Source of the DNA: Undaria pinnatifida
Lineage: Eukaryota > Sar > Phaeophyceae > Laminariales > Alariaceae
DNA: 64,000 nt
Direction: 5' to 3'
Assembly: GCA_012845835.1 (NCBI GenBank)
Contig: JABAKD010000028.1
Location: 5,812,796 to 5,876,795 of the forward strand
The first letter of the stretch is position 1. Every line of letters begins with the position of its first letter. The translations under genes were made by a program, and so were the position numbers. Below the pieces are notes generated by a model. The model was not told where the DNA came from. It did no database searches and saw only the letters and a list, made by a program, of their open reading frames with translations. Positions 42,290 through 52,019 of this stretch are shown piece by piece.

Positions 42290-42600
42290 CAATTGTATAT
42301 CAGGAAGTATGCGATTGTGCGTATGTATGATACGGATACGGTGGCAGTCCGAGTGGTAGATTGGTTTTTGCAATCGTGGGAAAGTAATTGAGGAATAGTG
42401 CCGTTTTCGGCATTTTTTCATTAAGATTGTACAGCCGATCCCATTTTTCTTCTACTTTATGGATGACCTTCATGACATATTCATATCTGCTCGAGAGGTT
42501 CATTGATATGTATACCAAGTACATGTTCTATTTGACTATCTTCCGGCACCCCCGCCACCTCAGCATTGCCCGCGCGTGGAAGTGCCATCATGCTTCGCGG
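42290..42600 (-). pseudogene. Gene-like fragment, family F, copy 3
   Basis: Minus frame 42524-42300 reads MYLVYISMNLSSRYEYVMKV, IHKVEEKWDRLYNLNE and TIAKTNLPLGLPPYPYHTY, aligning with copy 2 (39.6 kb) and at its end with copy 1 (37.2 kb). At DNA level GGATGACCTTCATGACATATTC matches GGATAATCTTTATGATGTGTTC. Upstream on the minus strand (42600-42530) the similarity continues in another frame (the CACTTGGTATACATATC side and GGCAATGCTGAGG), so a frameshift is present. The function is unknown. Confidence 0.45.
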
Positions 42601-44689
42601 ATCAAGCATCAAGCCTTGTCGGTTCCACTGCGCGGTCCACGAGACCACTCAGTCACCTATATAACCAAACGCTTTGAATTGTAGCAATGACTATTATGCC
42701 GTTTGGAGTTCATGATGCTCCTAGACGTAACTGCGCGTTAGCCGTGGTATTGCGCCGGTGCCTCTCGACAGCACCTTTCTCACATTGTCTGGAATGGCAG
42801 GAGTTGATCTTGCGTCTTGCTACCTAGGTTGACCTCCTGCGGGGACGTTGGTCGAAGATACTGATCCACGATGCCGATGAAACGTGTAAATTGCTCGCGC
42901 GGGTCGACCAATTTCTGGATCGATTAAGGATACAAGAACGGATTGGGGATCGTACTTTGAGAACGGTGTCATCGGTGTACGAATAGTTCCCGAGGTCATC
43001 CCGTTATAACAGGCGCGTGCTACCGTTGAAGTTCACCTATATTTTCTAAAGATTCTCACTTGCGAAGGTATCCAACAACTAGCTTCGAGAAAAAATGACC
43101 TCCCAGCCTGAAGATCCACATCGTGGTCTAGGTATATATCAAGCGAGCAATGCCATCAACTGCATGATATTCCAATTATATTGGGAGGTTCTTCAATGGA
43201 GGATTCCCATCACCCGGAAAACGGTTGAGCAGAACAAGCTTGCTCTACCGTAGCACGCATCCCAAGCACCTTGACACACGCTTCGTTGAATGCAGTCTGT
43301 TTTGAACTATACCTGCCTCGACAGATTTCACTGAAATATAGGGCCGATGTTCCGATGCTCCTTGTGGTACATAAATAAACAATTGGCTGGCGCGATTGTG
43401 CTGAGTGCTCGCGTCGATCAGTCGGTTTGATGACAAGCGACTGTACATACCTTGTACGCCATGCAGCCCATGATGAAATCCCAGCTCTCTATGCACAAAC
43501 TGTCCCTGCAGAATTCTCCAAATACCTCCGCAACCTCCCCGCCCTTTTGAGCGAAGTCGGATACCCCATATTTGCCATGAATAGGCAGATATACCTGCCC
43601 CTCCACCGGTAGAACAGACATATCGGCGCCGCAGCAACCATAGTGCACGTAAACGGGAACCAGGGCGCTACGCGACTCGTTGTGACACGAGCGAAGATGG
43701 AAACAAGGAAAAGGGGCATGCGTGGAAAGGGGGCAATGTTGGTTGTACTCGCTGCATGAGTTAGACGCGACGTAGATCTAGACGATTTATTGATGAGGAG
43801 TGATTTTGGTGCTGGGGAATATTTCATTATATCCCCGCAATTCACGTGCCTCGAAAGACGTTTTGGTGCGTGCTCCAGAGACATGGCCACATGCCATGCG
43901 CCACATGCCCCGGGATGTGTTAGGGTCTCCCAGACATTTCTTTGTTGATATTTTCCAACGATGGGGTGATTTCCTTGCAGATGGTTATCCCCATCGAACT
44001 GCGAAATTCCTGTCAACGCTACAAGGGACTATTTGGTAGTTTTTTCCACAGCGGCAACGTGAAGAGGTGTCGGACACCGTACGATCTTCACGACGTTTTT
44101 AGCCTTCTGCCTCCTTTGCGGAGGTGCAGGTATTTTCAATTGGAAGCGGAGATGAAATGCTGTCCTGCAAAGATGTCGTCGGAGTACTTTAATCTAGGTG
44201 GCGTTGAAAGGAAATCATACCACCAACCGTACGTTCAAAATGCTGGCTGTGTGAGTTAGAACCTGGCGATACTTGAGAGGCGATTCCTTTTGTTGTGCGA
44301 GGGTTAATTGTGAGCGCTCCGTGTATTCGGTACAATGCGGGGTGTGCGCTCCGCGGTAGTGCATCGCCGAGAATTGATATCCATATAAGCAGAGCAGATA
44401 GATATGCAACATTCTGAGCCAATCACAGGATGGAAGCGAATACCGAAGAGAAATCAGAGGTATCAAACAAATGTGCGACACACAGCTGTTAGGTGTGTTA
44501 ATCCAGCGACAGCGCGCTGGTGGACAATATTTACTTCGAACGAAGACTAAACGAACCACGAAGGAAGGAAGGAAAAGGAAATGGGTCTCGACGATACACA
44601 CTAGCTGCTGGTCTGCTTTGGCCGGTCATTGCCGGTGATCAAGAGGGGTGAGCTCCATAGACGAATTCGAATGGACAAAGCCACAGTTG
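42601..44689. other. Unassigned sequence with overlapping frames
   Basis: A minus frame at 43648-43418 (76 codons: VLPVEGQVYLPIHGKYGVSD and FGEFCRDSLCIESWDFIMGC) reads like real protein and could be an exon. It overlaps a 175-codon frame (44016-43489) in another minus frame that looks less natural. No domain, splice pair or homologue is recognisable, so I do not call a gene. Confidence 0.3.
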
Positions 44690-46045
44690 AACATAATTTA
44701 TTTTCTTCGGGTAAAGCCAGGGACATGTCCGTGGCAAGCCGTCGTGCTCCACGGACGCTGCCCCGACCTGCCACGGCACTTCGTGGATATTGCCGAGGAT
44801 CACCATGGGCATGTCCACGGTCACGTCCACGGCAAAGTTCACGGCAACGTCCACGGCAATATCCGCGGCCACGTCCACGGCCATGTCTGCAGCAATGTCC
44901 GTGGCAATGTTCGCGGATTTGTCCGCGGACAACGGTGACAATACAGGTGGCAACATCCGAGGTCCGCCGCAGCAACGTTCGTGGCAATGTCCGTGGCAAT
45001 GTTTATGGCATTGTCCGCGGCAATGTCCGTGTCAATGCTCGAGGGAACATCCGCGGCTTTGTTCGCTAATATATCAACGGATATGTCCACGGACGTGTCT
45101 GGGAAAATTCCGTGGCAAAATCCGCGGTAGCCCGAGCCCATATCCGTGACATTGACCGCGGTGGTCTACGGCAATGTCCGTGTCAATGTCCGCCACACCG
45201 TGCGCTGCAATGCCCCCGCGGCAATGTCCGCGGATGTCCGCGGACATGTCCGCAGCAAATTCCATGGCAATCCGCGGCAATACCCGTCGAAATGTCGGTG
45301 GAAATGTCCGTATCGATCTAGGTTCAGGACAAACAACAATATTCCTCCACACGTATATGGTGTACACTCGTCAGCTATGCACCGTCTTTGTGAGACGAAA
45401 ATCAAAGATCCGCAAAGTGGTACCACAACCTGCGATCTTAACTCATGTATTACACATACGTATGTCACTTTTTTATACCGTGTGTCCTCAAAACGTTTCC
45501 ACCTCCGAAGGGTTAGTGTTACCGTTAGGGTTGCGTTAGGGTTAGGATTTTCACAGGATATCGTCGCGGACAACCGTGGAGAATGCCGATGATATTACCG
45601 CGAACATAGGCACGGGTATTGCTACGGATAATGCCACGGACATTGCCGCGGACACTGCGGTGGACGTTTCCCGTGGACATTGTCGCGGACATTGCCGCGG
45701 ATAGTGCCGCCGGTAACTACGGACTTTGCCGTGGAAATTGCGACGGACACTGCCTCGGACAACCGTGGACATGGCCTTTGGAAATAGCCGCGGTCAGTAC
45801 AGCCGACAACAGCGAATATTGCCACGGACAATCGCAGTTATTGCCACAGATATTGTCCTGAACATTACCGCCGACATCGCCGCGGACAGTGTCCGTGAAC
45901 ATCGCAGCGAACGTTGCCGTGGACACCCATGCAAAGTTGCCGCGGTCTTGAAAATTCCCGCGGTTATCTGCGACAAGTAAAATAATATACATCCTTCGAC
46001 CAAACTTAAAGTGGTCATGGAACGATATCTCAGCTTGGGTTAATG
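44690..46045. mobile_element. Foldback element with CCGCGG 12-mer arms, copy 1
   Basis: The left arm (about 44720-45320) consists of variants of GTCCGCGGCAAT in tandem. The right arm (about 45550-45960) consists of the reverse complement, ATTGCCGCGGAC. The 230-bp core between them contains GTTCAGGACAA, TGAGACGAAAATCAA, a CATGTATTACA block and a degenerate TTAGGG run (GTTAGGGTTGCGTTAGGGTT near 45526). The same core, the same arm polarity and a shared right border (GCAAAGTTG, CGCGGTTATC, TACATCCTTCGAC) occur at 59645-61035, so this is a two-copy family rather than a local satellite. No gene lies inside; all frames come from the 12-bp periodicity. Confidence 0.85.
45516..45545 (+). repeat. TTAGGG-like core of foldback copy 1
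   Basis: GGGTTAGTGTTACCGTTAGG, then GTTGCGTTAGGGTTAGGATT: degenerate telomere-type repeats at the point where the flanking arms change polarity. The same run is present at 60514-60557 in copy 2. Confidence 0.8.
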
Positions 46046-46239
46046 TATCCTCAAAACCCTTGCAGGTATACTGCTAGAAGTCTTATATGTCTCACGTCGG
46101 AACATCCTGCGAAGTCCCTTCCAAGCAGTCGAGGTAAGGAAGAACCTAGACGGCCGCAAAATTTGCGCGGTCGCAGCCATGATAGAGTACCAAACGGAGG
46201 CGGAATCCATGCACCGGCCACTGACATAGAGATCGAGAT

Positions 46240-46660
46240 TCTGGTTGCCGAGTGTTATAGAATGCGGGAATATGATATACGTGGCGTTAACGCCGGCGCA
46301 GATGACTACCAACCTCCAGATTCATTTGCGGGCGGCGGGCACGGAGGACATGAAGCCGTACACCGCGTGCTCTTCCGGTCGGGAGGGACGGCGAGCCATT
46401 AGATGGACCGTGGCAATTTTACGGAGTACGTGGGGTGACAGTCTGCAACCGTGGCACACACAAACACATAGAGTTAACAGCCTCCGCCGACGTGGCGGGG
46501 GTGAAGCGTTCTCGCCGAACGGCGTTCATAGGGGCGGACGCCCTGCAGCTGTCCGCAAAGATTGCATGTTCGTACACAGCATGCGCACGGGACTATCAAA
46601 GCCGAATCTACTTGGGGTCAAGGTACTATAGACGTTTGCGAATCATAAGGATGACAAGAA
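46240..46660 (+). pseudogene. Tyrosine recombinase catalytic fragment, decayed
   Basis: One frame gives ALTPAQMTTNLQIHLRAAG, matching LTAPRMVTALQGHLRAAG of the 19-kb recombinase. After a frameshift near 46355 another frame gives VLFRSGGTASH, stop, MDRGNFTEYVG, stop, QSATVAH. This corresponds to the H-x-x-R box (with His replaced by Val) and to the segment before the catalytic tyrosine, where a TGA stands in the usual Trp position. A third frame continues with KRSRRTAFIGADAL. Two frameshifts and two stops make it inactive. This is the same protein family as 19236-19604 but clearly more decayed. Confidence 0.6.
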
Positions 46661-46834
46661 ACCTGAAGGAAGGATGCCAAGAAGAGACAAATAAACTGCG
46701 CCCTGAGAGAAGGCCAGAGAGGCAACAAGAATGGGCGTGATCTCATGCCGCAGCAGAGAGGTCTCATTAGTCCCAAACTACATACGAGTTAAAGCGTAGG
46801 CGAAATGTTACAGCAGTTATCTTAAAGCAAAACA

Positions 46835-46861
46835 CCGGGGACGGAAGAAGCCCGTCCCCGG
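46835..46861. repeat. Hairpin, perfect 10-bp GC stem
   Basis: CCGGGGACGG (46835-46844), a 7-nt loop AAGAAGC, CCGTCCCCGG (46852-46861). It lies between the two B repeats of the recombinase element. There is no following T run, so a bacterial-type terminator is not implied. Confidence 0.8.
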
Positions 46862-47075
46862 GATGAAACAAAAGCCTGATAGCTGCACAGAAAAATCAAA
46901 ACGATCCCACTTGCTTCGTCGACTCCCGTGCAGCAGCCAGAGAGAGTAGGAAGCGGTTAGGGAAAACAGACCATCCCGCCCGCCCATCATTGTGCGCGAG
47001 ACACGCCGACAACGACATCACTTTTCTTACGTAGTGTTTATTTTACCGGGGTAACTACTACTTTTGACGAGGTGT

Positions 47076-47102
47076 CGCGTTGATTACCATCGAATCAACG
47101 CG
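47076..47102. repeat. Hairpin, perfect 10-bp stem
   Basis: CGCGTTGATT (47076-47085), loop ACCATCG, AATCAACGCG (47093-47102). It is flanked by CTACTAC/GTAGTAG, which extends the fold. Same position class as the previous hairpin, inside the B-B interval. Confidence 0.8.
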
Positions 47103-47459
47103 GGGGTAGTAGCCCTGGGTGAGAGTCTCCGGCTGATCGCAGCAGAGAGGCCTCATTGATTCCGAACTACATACGAGTTAAAGCGTCTTAACATGTCACA
47201 GTTGTACGCTGCTAGAATTGTTATACGTCTCACGTCAATTAATTTTTGACACGTGCTCAGATCGCACTTAGTAATTTACTTCAACCACTAATTGCTGCGT
47301 AAGTACATAGTAGTTAATTCATTTTACGTTCAATTGTCTGTTGGTACCCTATACGTAAGTTTAGACACGTATGCATAACAAGTTGTACCCACCACGCATG
47401 TGCACAGCAGGGCTTAAATTAGTGCTCCGGGGCGTCTCTTGCACGCAACAGGCGACGCA

Positions 47460-47875
47460 AGGTGGGTCGCACGCCGCAGGCGCGCAATCCTCCCGCAGGG
47501 TCTGCCCGAGGACCCCCGGGAGGGCCCCCGGACGGGGTCCCGGACGGCCGCCGGAGGCGAAAAAAATGCAAAATATGCGCGAATGTACGCCTTATACCAA
47601 AGTAATGAACTGCGTTTAAACGCCTGCCGAACCTCGAAAAGGCGTCATCTGGTTGCCTTAGGATGTCGTCCCCGGAGGGCCCCCCTGAGCGGGGCCCGAA
47701 AGGTCTCAGGAGGGCCCCCGGAAGTTCCTGGGAGGGCCCCCGGATGGCAGTCGAAGGCGACACAATTACGATATATGCGCGAATACGCGCCTGAAAACCA
47801 AGGAACGAACTGTTTTAAACGCGTCCCGAAGCTCGAATGGCGTTTATTAGGATGCCTTGGGATGTCCTAAAGCAG
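47460..47875 (+). repeat. GC-rich tandem duplication, about 193-bp unit
   Basis: 47556-47672 and about 47750-47868 share ATATGCGCGAAT, ACGC-GCCT, GAACTG-TTTAAACGC, CCCGAAGCTCGAA-type and AGGATG-CTTAGGATGTC words. Between and before them GGAGGGCCCCCGGA-type palindromic words recur at least four times. The block is markedly GC-richer than its surroundings. Confidence 0.75.
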
Positions 47876-47879
47876 AAAC

Positions 47880-48270
47880 GAGCTGGTCACACCTACACTT
47901 CTGAAGTCAGGAGCATCGCTGCACCCAGGTCAAGCGATGAAACAGAAACATACTAATCATTCGCCATTATCAGCCATAGTCGGTGATCGGTGACGTTCCC
48001 AATGCCCACAGTGTCTGTGTCGTTTCCACTGTTCCATGTTGCCGCTCGAGTAGCACATCAGCAACGCAGCAAACCTGGCGATAAGCCAGCATATAGCCGA
48101 AGACATCACACCAGAAAAACGCATGACAAAACACCTTCCCGCCTTACCTTTCTTCGTGCTGCACGTAATCTTCCTGGCCGGTGAAACCCGGCATGACAGG
48201 CTACCTGCTCTAAATAGTACCTTTTTTTTCCAGTGCAACGCTAGTTTCGCCCTATAGTGCATCAGTACAG
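47880..48270. other. Unassigned sequence
   Basis: No gene or repeat recognised. Confidence 0.35.
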
Positions 48271-48277
48271 CGATACT

Positions 48278-48700
48278 ACAGTATTATCTTACGCTCCCGC
48301 CGATCATTCAATGTAAGTATTGGGTTGGATGAGGCCTCCTGCCCCGAGGCAGGTTGTCCTCGCCCGGGATAAACTCCGTGCTACGTGCGCCCTCAGCGCG
48401 GTGCCCGCCCCTGGGATTGAAATGACCGTGCAGAAAAGACAACCAAGCTTATAGGGCGGGTGTGAAGGTCTGACTTTTTCCTGTCCCTATTTTCCTCGTC
48501 TCGCAAGGAAGCTAGGCTTGAACGAAGTGACTTGGCGATGCGTTCATTCTTCTAGTGATTCGCAACAAATGCTGGAACCCGCTTTTGTCCCAAATATGGA
48601 TCCGTCTCATTGGGTGGCCATTTTACTACAATATTATCTTACGCTGCCGCCGATCATCATCGTAAGTATTGGGTTGGATAAGGCCTCCTGCCCCGGTCGG
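48278..48700 (-). repeat. Solo B-A-B segment of the split-repeat element
   Basis: B-type repeats at 48278-48348 and 48627-48697 (ATTATCTTACGCT-CCGCCGATCA, GTAAGTATTGGGTTGGAT, AGGCCTCCTGCCCC) bracket an A-type segment (48470-48620: GACTTTTTCC, CCTCGTCTCG, CTAGTGATTCGCAACAAATG, GCTTTTGTCCCAA). The order and content parallel 18715-19155, but no recombinase follows. It may be a solo remnant left by recombination, and is more diverged than the 19-kb copy. Confidence 0.65.
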
Positions 48701-48709
48701 TGCTTCTAC

Positions 48710-49720
48710 CCAAACTTCTTTGTTGTGGTATTTTTGTTGCCGTTTGCCACCTATCGGGGGGCTCCGTGGTCTCACCCAAACTTGCTTATGTGCTGGTGTA
48801 CTTTACGCGTAATTCGGCGTGCATGTGGGTGAACTAATTAAACGACCGACGGCAGCGCCAACCCGTTCCCTGTCCCGCAGTCGTGTCTCTGCTGTCTGTT
48901 CCACGCTTGGGGGCTATGTACACTTGATCAATCAGATGCAGTGCACGGCTAACGTCCCCGTCTTCCACTCTCCGCTCTTCGTGATCACTCCTGCTTCCGT
49001 ACGCCCCAACGACTTGCTCACAATACCTCCTACACGAAGGAGTGCATATGAACGTGGTCGGACACCTCGCCGCTCGCAGGTGCCTCAGCTATGTCATGTG
49101 ATTTTTCACATCAACTAGTGCTGGCGGGCGCCGCTGGTCCTCGATATTTCGCGTATAATGGACACCATGAGTGATTCCGCGCATACGCATTTAATGAAGG
49201 TTTGCCCTTTTCCCTCGAAAGCATCCTGGAGTTTCAGGGTGATATCTCGGTTAGACCGGTCTTCTGCCGATATATGGGCAACAGTTATATAGACGCTGAC
49301 CCCGCTTCACTAGGAATGACCAAGTCGTGTCGCGCAACGGGTGGCCAGCCGGACCCATCTAGTCTCAAACGTTCGCGTGCCTAGACAGTGAAACCGCCGG
49401 ACACCTGCTCCCAATAACCCCGAAGTCTCACGGCGAAGCACGGCACCTTTCTCGACATATACCGGCGCGGTACACCTTCCTCGACATATACAGGCGCTGT
49501 CCAAGTAAAAATTTGATATCTCCACAATAATTATATTGCATAGCGCATGACATGGATTGGTCCATTACAATACGTCGGTTATCGGTAGCATATTTCGTAT
49601 TAGCTGGGCCCGTTGCCTAAATTCGACGCTGCTACGGGCGCTTTTTACCTATCGGTGCTGTTGTGCTACCAGGAACACCTGTTTGATGATGTCCTGGCTC
49701 TTACCGATACTGTTCTTGCG
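48710..49720. other. Unassigned sequence
   Basis: No gene recognised. GACATATACCGGCGC/GACATATACAGGCGC is duplicated near 49455-49500. Confidence 0.35.
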
Positions 49721-49721
49721 C

Positions 49722-50177
49722 TCATAGTGATGAGTTAAGAGCCCCGTGCTGACAGGATATTGTTGCGGCTGTCGGTAACGTGACATCGGCACTTGATGCG
49801 TGACCCATTTCACCGGCAGTACCTGGTGAATCATAGCATATAATCATCGAATCCCTGGAATACACCTGCGTCACCCATGGGTTCTGTTTGTAAACCCGTC
49901 CCGCAGTATAGGTGCCGTTATTGCTTTGCGGTGCTCCTGCGGCTGCTACATGTGCCCCTTGATGCTGCGTGCAGCCTTTTTGAGCTCGCCGCAGCCCTCT
50001 ATCGCTGCGGCTGCTGCTACCGCCGCCGGCTGTTGCTGGAGTTGCGGGAATAATCGCTGCCGGTGCTACTGTAGGAAAACGTAGGGCAGGCACAGCTGTT
50101 TCAGCCGTAGTTTCTTCCGTCGTGTTCGGCGTTGGTTTGCGATGGGACATATAGTTCGTGCAGGACACTTTGTCCAC
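49722..50177 (-). CDS. Unrecognised Ala/Thr/Pro-rich open frame of 151 codons
   Basis: Starts at an ATG after an A/T-rich leader (TTTTTTTTTAAGGTGG on the plus strand, just right of it). Residues 15-60 are rich in Thr, Ala, Pro and Gly (TEETTAETAVPALRFP, TPATAGGGSSSRSD), followed by a more complex region (YTAGRVYKQNPWVTQVYSR). No zinc knuckle, protease or membrane segment. It may be the N-terminal part of a Gag-like or host protein, or chance. Confidence 0.25.
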   Translation of the reverse strand: MDKVSCTNYMSHRKPTPNTTEETTAETAVPALRFPTVAPAAIIPATPATAGGGSSSRSDRGLRRAQKGCTQHQGAHVAAAGAPQSNNGTYTAGRVYKQNPWVTQVYSRDSMIICYDSPGTAGEMGHASSADVTLPTAATISCQHGALNSSL

Positions 50178-50244
50178 CTTAAAAAAAAATACCGCATAAA
50201 TATTCTTGTAAGCGCCGCGGAAAGCGTCGTCGAAGAATAAAGAA

Positions 50245-50840
50245 ATGTGCCTGAAACAAAAAATGGCTATTATTTCGCCTTGTTTGTGTTTCTTTGAAAC
50301 ATTTTTGTATTATTACCGAATAATAAGTGTAACCGTTTCCTCACAAAACCAAATCGGCGACGACGGCGAAAAGCTAAACAAAATAACAAACAAACCTATG
50401 ATACGTGCGTTGAGTGTCATAACACAAAACGTGCCTAACGAAACATTACGTATGGCAGATACCGAAGAAAGCCTCTTTTATATTGTTTCGGCTACCGCGG
50501 CGAATAGAAAATGGTGCCTAAAAAGGAACAAAATCCTACGGCGAACAGCAAAAGGTTCCACATTTTTTGTTTTCGACAATAACAGCGAATGGGAAACGGG
50601 GCCTGAAAAATGTTCAACGATATATGGCCACAATTGGACAAAAGGTGCTTCAAAGAATATGTCGCCTACGCACGGTGATTTAAAAAGAAGACCCCTCAAA
50701 GCAAAACATGCCTTCGGCGAAAAATCCCCACAAAAAAACAGTAGCCGGCGGAGAAAATTATGGCCCCAGCATTCGTTTTTGGGCCGGCGGCGAAAAAACG
50801 GCGCAATAAAAAGTTTCGCCGGCGGCGAAAAATGTTGCGC
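50245..50840 (+). repeat. Degenerate GGCGAAAA-rich block with a long frame
   Basis: GGCGAAAA, CGGCGGCGAAAA and GTGCCTAA/GAAAC words recur irregularly, ending in a 7-bp-stem hairpin TTTCGCC-GGC-GGCGAAA (50814-50830). It stays open for 222 codons on the plus strand (Lys/Arg/Asn-rich) and 134 on the minus strand. I think the frames are a by-product of the repeats, though the plus frame is long enough to keep in mind. Confidence 0.45.
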
Positions 50841-51254
50841 GCCCAAAATCACTGGTTGCGCTGAGCGCAACAAGCCTTGCATCGACTATTGCACAAAACG
50901 GTTAGTATGTTGACCCAATTGTTGCCCCAACGCAACAGCGCAACAACAGCTATTCATTGCCCTGGTGCACAGGCACGTAGCTACTGTAGACCAACTTGCA
51001 AGGTCGAGCATTGGTTATAGTAGTACCCAATCACCGAAGAATTTGTTGCGCGCCCAAAATCACTGGTTGCGCTGAGCGCAACAAGCCTTGCATCGACTAT
51101 TGCACAAAACGGTTAGTATGTTGACCCAATTGTTGCCCCAACGCAACAGCGCAACAACAGCTATTCATTGCCCTGGTGCACAGGCACGTAGCTACTGTAG
51201 ACCAACTTGCAAGGTCGAGCATTGGTTATAGTAGTACCCAATCACCGAAGAATA
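50833..51254 (+). repeat. Perfect tandem duplication, 2 x 211 bp
   Basis: 50833-51043 and 51044-51254 appear identical throughout by eye, starting TGTTGCGCGCCCAAAATCAC and ending CAATCACCGAAGAAT. Each unit carries the 7-bp hairpin GTTGCGC-TGA-GCGCAAC. Identity implies a very recent duplication, or an assembly artefact. Confidence 0.95.
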
Positions 51255-51345
51255 TGATCTTCCCCATGAAAATACCATGACACTCTGTTCTGTATGTATG
51301 GTCTATACAGTAGTTCCTTCACATATATTTAAAAAACAAAAAAAT

Positions 51346-51606
51346 AACACTTGAGCTGTGTGTGTGAGATCGACCGAAAAGGAATTTGATCAAGATCGAA
51401 ACTCAGCTTTGCAAGCTGCGAATGATACTTCGATCGCGTGTCACGGGGTGTGTATGCCGTCGTGAAGGATACAGGTCGGTGACTCCCCTGCTAATGCCAC
51501 GGTCAACAGGACTGACACGCTCAACCTTGTTCTGCTCACGGAAACTGCATAACCCGCATTGAGCGGGGTAAAATCAGACATATGTGGAATTCAGTATGCA
51601 TGAAAA
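51346..51606 (-). repeat. Dispersed repeat family, short subfamily copy (minus)
   Basis: Reverse complement of 73-300 with scattered differences; both copies end at GCATACTGAATTCCACA. Both lack poly-C tracts, which marks them as a subfamily distinct from copies 1-4 of the poly-C-rich repeat. Confidence 0.75.
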
Positions 51607-52019
51607 AATAAGTGTTGCTGTGTGAGTACACTTTGGAGTGTAGGTAAGTTCCTGTGTACTCCCTGTATATGTGGGAGGCCAGCGGATGTCAAGCCCAGGC
51701 CTGATGCTCGGGCTGTTAGTGCTGTCGGGTCATGGTGGAACGTGCGGTGGACGTCGATCGCTAATGTTCCGAAGTGACCTCTCTTATGCACTTGATGCAA
51801 TGCAAAGGCACACTCACACACCTGTATTGGTCGAATGAAGACCGACGAGTGAGATCTGGCGTTCTGCATCAGGCGTCGGGCGGTGCGCACTTGATCCTAA
51901 AGCTCTTCTAACGCCCATCTCACACACTACCAGGGAATGCACAAACTAAAGCGTGGATCCGAAATGTGAGAAGTTATGATATCATGGTTCAATTTGTGGA
52001 ACCGCATTGCATCCATAAG

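Larger units (their letters stand above)
46050..47240 (+). mobile_element. Second tyrosine-recombinase element remnant with split repeats
   Basis: Short direct repeats bracket a recombinase fragment: ACTGCTAGAAGTCTTATATG plus TCTCACGTC at 46070-46098 against GCTGCTAGAATTGTTATACG plus TCTCACGTC at about 47210-47238, and AGCAGAGAGG-CTCATT, then ACTACATACGAGTTAAAGCG at about 46752-46797 against the same at about 47141-47186. The order is A, recombinase, B, hairpins, B, A. This is again a split-repeat arrangement expected of DIRS-like elements, though not identical to the 19-kb order. It starts directly at the right end of foldback copy 1. Confidence 0.5.

Noticed and set aside
44601-45992. Numerous overlapping frames of 70-150 codons in the CCGCGG foldback
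   Set aside because: The same 12-bp periodicity explains them; frames exist on both strands over the same DNA.
46835-46861. Rho-independent terminator
   Set aside because: No T tract follows and the context is a eukaryotic mobile element.
50245-50913. Genuine 222-codon gene
   Set aside because: The frame lies in a degenerate GGCGAAAA-rich block with an opposing open frame and runs into the 211-bp tandem duplication; kept only as a repeat.
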